A stretch of DNA of 8,053 nucleotides, taken from contig CACZFE010000073.1 in NCBI GenBank assembly GCA_902780365.1, positions 1-8,053 of the forward strand. The letters are read 5' to 3'. This stretch comes from an uncultured Spirochaetales bacterium (GTDB lineage Bacteria; UBP6; UBA1177). Shown here one piece after another: positions 6,351-8,053 of this stretch. Every line of letters starts with the position of its first letter. The first letter of the stretch is position 1. The notes below the pieces were generated by a model. That model was not told the DNA's origin and did not search any database. It worked only from the letters and a program-made list of their open reading frames with translations. A program made the position numbers and the translations under genes.

Positions 6351-7393
6351 ATCTCAGGAAAACTCAGTGTTTTCGGAATGAAAAAATTGTTGTAGAGGTG
6401 GATCGCGTAGGAGTCGGTGAGGCTCGCGATGAAGTCCGCTATCGTCGTTTCCTTGTCTTCGGAAACAGGGATAAAGTTCGAATTGATGATGAGTTCGTAG
6501 TTTTCCTGAAAATGCTTGAAAAGGACTGAAATGATCTGCTCGGCCTTGGCGAATTCCTTTCTGATGGCGGGAAGTTCATAAACGTTTTTGAACATGAATT
6601 CCCTTAAATCGCCGATGATGTCTGCCATTTTGTCGGAAAAACGGATGATTTTTTCATGTGCCGATATCGCTTCGTAGCTGTTGTAGATGAGGTCCGTCGT
6701 CATCGCGTTGATGCGCTGGGAGCCTCTTTCACCCAGAATGTCTTTGTGCGGAACATCCGCAATGTCGAGGAATCCGCCGCGGACTGCATCGTCGATATCG
6801 TGGTTCAAGTATGCGATGATATCGGCAAAACGGATGATCTGCCCTTCGAGAGTTTCTGGAATGCCCGTTTTTTTGATGAGAGGTCCTTTCCCTTTGGAAT
6901 GAAGCACTATCCCGTTGCGGACTTCGTAAGTCAGATTTAGTCCCTGGCCGTTTTTGGCGAGAAAATCGACTACGCGGAGGCTCTGCTGCTCGTGCCTGAA
7001 GCCGTTTTTGAGGAGTCTTCCTAAAGCTCTTTCGCCTGAATGACCGAAAGGAGTGTGCCCGAGATCATGTCCCAGCCCTATCGCCTCTGTCAGCGATTCG
7101 TTGAGAAGAAGCGCTTTCGCCACAGTCCTGCCTATCTGCGAAACTTCAAGCGTGTGGGTGAGGCGGTTGCTGTAGTTGCTCCCTTTCGGTGAAAGGAAAA
7201 CCTGCGTTTTGTCGCCCAGTCTGCGGAAAGCCTTGGTGTGGACGATCCTGTCGCGGTCGTGCTGAAACGCCGGTCTGATGCTGCACGGTTCCTCTTCGCG
7301 CATTCTTCCTTTCGACTGCGAACTCAGCGCCGCAGCCCACGAAAGTTCCCGTTTTTCTATTTCTTCAAGATGTTCACGGATGTTTTCTATCAT
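6347..7393 (-). CDS. dgt: dGTP triphosphohydrolase (HD-domain dNTPase)
   Basis: This is a 348-residue cytosolic enzyme expected to hydrolyse dGTP (or dNTPs more broadly) to the deoxynucleoside plus triphosphate, controlling the nucleotide pool. The ATG at 7393 follows AGGAG with good spacing. The HD metal-binding residues are all visible: His 80 in NRLTHTLEV, His 109-Asp 110 in GLGHDLGHTPFGHSGE, and Asp 191 in IIRFADIIAYLNHDIDD. Also typical are RDRIVHTKAFRRLGDKTQVF (46-65), HEQQSLR (134-140) and GIVLHSKG (161-168). The length fits the short bacterial dGTPase-like class of about 340 residues rather than the roughly 500-residue E. coli enzyme, so nucleotide preference may differ. The gene is convergent with the large lipoprotein gene and shares a TTAA stop overlap. 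It is divergent from the citryl-CoA lyase-like gene. A stem-loop lies in its predicted leader. Confidence 0.93.
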   Translation of the reverse strand: MIENIREHLEEIEKRELSWAAALSSQSKGRMREEEPCSIRPAFQHDRDRIVHTKAFRRLGDKTQVFLSPKGSNYSNRLTHTLEVSQIGRTVAKALLLNESLTEAIGLGHDLGHTPFGHSGERALGRLLKNGFRHEQQSLRVVDFLAKNGQGLNLTYEVRNGIVLHSKGKGPLIKKTGIPETLEGQIIRFADIIAYLNHDIDDAVRGGFLDIADVPHKDILGERGSQRINAMTTDLIYNSYEAISAHEKIIRFSDKMADIIGDLREFMFKNVYELPAIRKEFAKAEQIISVLFKHFQENYELIINSNFIPVSEDKETTIADFIASLTDSYAIHLYNNFFIPKTLSFPEI

Positions 7394-7411
7394 TTCTCTC
7401 TCCTAATCTTT

Positions 7412-7436
7412 GTAGACGCCATAATGACGTCTCTAC
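7412..7436 (-). promoter_or_regulatory. Imperfect palindrome / stem-loop in the predicted dgt leader
   Basis: On the dgt strand GTAGAGACGTC pairs with GGCGTCTAC. The stem has about ten pairs including one G-U, a two-base GA bulge and a three-base loop. It begins almost at the predicted transcription start (near 7440) and ends about eight bases before the AGGAG ribosome-binding site. It could be a 5' stabilising hairpin, a translational control element, or a copy of a dispersed palindromic repeat; GTAGAGACG-type palindromes are known as interspersed repeats in some bacteria. Confidence 0.5.
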
Positions 7437-7445
7437 GTTCGCAGG

Positions 7446-7474
7446 ATTATATTTCAAATCGCCATAATTGAAAA
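7446..7474 (-). promoter_or_regulatory. Candidate sigma70-type promoter for dgt
   Basis: On the minus strand TTTTCA (7474-7469) and a perfect TATAAT (7451-7446) are separated by 17 bp, the optimal spacing. The predicted start near 7440 gives a leader of about 47 nt that contains the stem-loop at 7412-7436. An A-tract (7471-7479 on the plus strand) adjoins the -35. Confidence 0.55.
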
Positions 7475-7515
7475 AAAAATCGTTTCTGCTAATATATTTG
7501 GTTTTTTAGCGGGTT

Positions 7516-7544
7516 GCATGTTTTCCAGTTTTCGGAAAATTTGC
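7516..7544. promoter_or_regulatory. Interrupted dyad upstream of the citryl-CoA lyase-like gene (candidate operator)
   Basis: GCATGTTTTCC (7516-7526) and GGAAAATTTGC (7534-7544) are inverted arms matching at nine of eleven positions around a 7-bp centre. The right arm overlaps the proposed -35 (TTGCCT, 7541-7546) of the plus-strand gene, a position typical for a repressor or activator site. No U-tract follows on either strand, so a terminator is unlikely. Confidence 0.4.
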
Positions 7545-7568
7545 CTGCTTAAATGTAAGTTGTTTAAT
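7541..7568 (+). promoter_or_regulatory. Candidate promoter for the citryl-CoA lyase-like gene
   Basis: TTGCCT (7541-7546) is followed after 16 bp by TTTAAT (7563-7568), five of six bases of the -10 consensus. The leader would be only about 18 nt and includes GGAGG at 7583-7587. The surrounding region is very AT-rich, so alternative -10 sites exist. Confidence 0.35.
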
Positions 7569-7592
7569 TTATTTAGATTTTTGGAGGCAATT

Positions 7593-8053
7593 ATGGCAGA
7601 GTGGACAACGGCTGTTACTTCTATCAAACCGAACGAAATTTTGATCAGGGGCTATGCGATAGAAGATATTATGGAAAATCTGAGTTACGCGGAAACGGTT
7701 TATCTCATTTTGAAGGGCGAGCTTCCGACAAAAGAGGAAGGACGCGTTTTCCAGGCTGTGCTTGTTTCTTCCGTTGACCACGGCGTAACTCCTCCGAGTG
7801 CGCTGGCTACTCTCAACGCAACTTCGACAGGGGCACCGCTCAATGCGGCTGTTGCTTCGGGACTTCTGGCTATCAACGCTTTCCACGGCGGAGCGATAGA
7901 AAACACGATGAAAATGCTCAAAGCTGCCGCTGAATACTGCGGAAACGAGCTCAATGAAGCAAAAGTGGAAGAATTCGTAAAGATGAAATTCGAGCAGAAA
8001 TTCAGATTCCCGGGAATGGGTCACAGAGTCCACACCGAAGATCCGAGAAGCGT
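7593..8053 (+). CDS. Citryl-CoA lyase / citrate-synthase-family enzyme (partial, C-terminus off window)
   Basis: The first 153 codons are present. The ATG at 7593 follows GGAGG by five bases. The protein begins MAEWTTAVTSIKPNEILIRG and lacks the long N-terminal region of classical citrate synthases. It resembles the short (about 260-270 residue) citryl-CoA lyase class and the C-terminal part of ATP-citrate lyase. Three citrate-synthase-type active-site histidines are visible: His 63 in SVDHGVTPPSA, His 98 in AFHGGAIE and His 144 in FPGMGHRVHTEDPR. The catalytic Asp expected further on is outside the window. The expected reaction is cleavage of citryl-CoA to acetyl-CoA and oxaloacetate, or the reverse condensation, in the cytosol. 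Direction and substrate cannot be decided from this fragment. The gene is divergent from dgt, with a dyad in its promoter region. Confidence 0.85.
   Translation, partial: MAEWTTAVTSIKPNEILIRGYAIEDIMENLSYAETVYLILKGELPTKEEGRVFQAVLVSSVDHGVTPPSALATLNATSTGAPLNAAVASGLLAINAFHGGAIENTMKMLKAAAEYCGNELNEAKVEEFVKMKFEQKFRFPGMGHRVHTEDPRS

Noticed and set aside
6358..6374. GAAAAC-N5-GTTTTC hairpin as a terminator for the large lipoprotein gene
   Set aside because: The stem is only six mostly A-T pairs, no U-tract follows on either strand, and it lies inside the dgt coding region.
1..8053. tRNA, rRNA, CRISPR, transposase or phage genes
   Set aside because: No cloverleaf-like elements, regularly spaced repeats, or transposase/integrase motifs were seen on either strand.

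Overview
The window looks like a chromosomal segment of a Gram-negative bacterium. GC is roughly in the high 40s percent in sampled genes and lower between genes. Three of the five genes encode lipoproteins. One of these resembles LpoA/LppC, the outer-membrane activator of peptidoglycan synthases. The other two have long acidic linkers followed by IgGFc-binding-like, EGF-like and Lcl/DUF1566 domains. From general knowledge, this mix of surface lipoproteins is common in uncultured Myxococcota and other former Deltaproteobacteria. That placement is an inference from protein style only, because no rRNA or taxonomic marker is present.

Layout. Positions 1-1295 (minus strand) carry the N-terminal 431 residues of an LpoA-like lipoprotein; its C-terminus lies beyond the left edge. 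A 152-bp divergent promoter region follows (1296-1447). At 1448-3400 (plus) is a 650-residue lipoprotein with an IgGFc-binding-protein N-terminal-type domain. An 85-bp gap with a perfect TATAAT separates it from 3486-6350 (plus), a 954-residue lipoprotein. That protein has four EGF-like units and four Lcl/DUF1566 domains arranged as a duplicated block. Its stop codon overlaps the stop codon of a convergent dGTP triphosphohydrolase gene (7393 down to 6347, minus). A 199-bp divergent region rich in dyad elements (7394-7592) leads to a citryl-CoA lyase/citrate-synthase-family gene (7593 onward, plus), cut by the right edge.

How the genes relate. The three lipoprotein genes sit together, and all three products should be exported and lipid-anchored. 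The two plus-strand lipoproteins share the same leader design: lipobox cysteine, Asp/Glu-rich tract and a VLPDG motif. They probably belong to one family of cell-surface adhesive or recognition proteins, but no substrate can be read from the sequence. The dGTPase (nucleotide pool control) and citryl-CoA lyase-like enzyme (central carbon metabolism) are housekeeping-type genes with no obvious functional tie to the lipoproteins.

No tRNA, rRNA, CRISPR array, transposase or convincing intrinsic terminator was seen. No gene-free stretch exceeds 300 bases. The main leads are the internally duplicated EGF/Lcl lipoprotein with two unassigned cysteine modules, the shared leader of the lipoprotein pair, and several dyad or repeat elements in the two divergent promoter regions.
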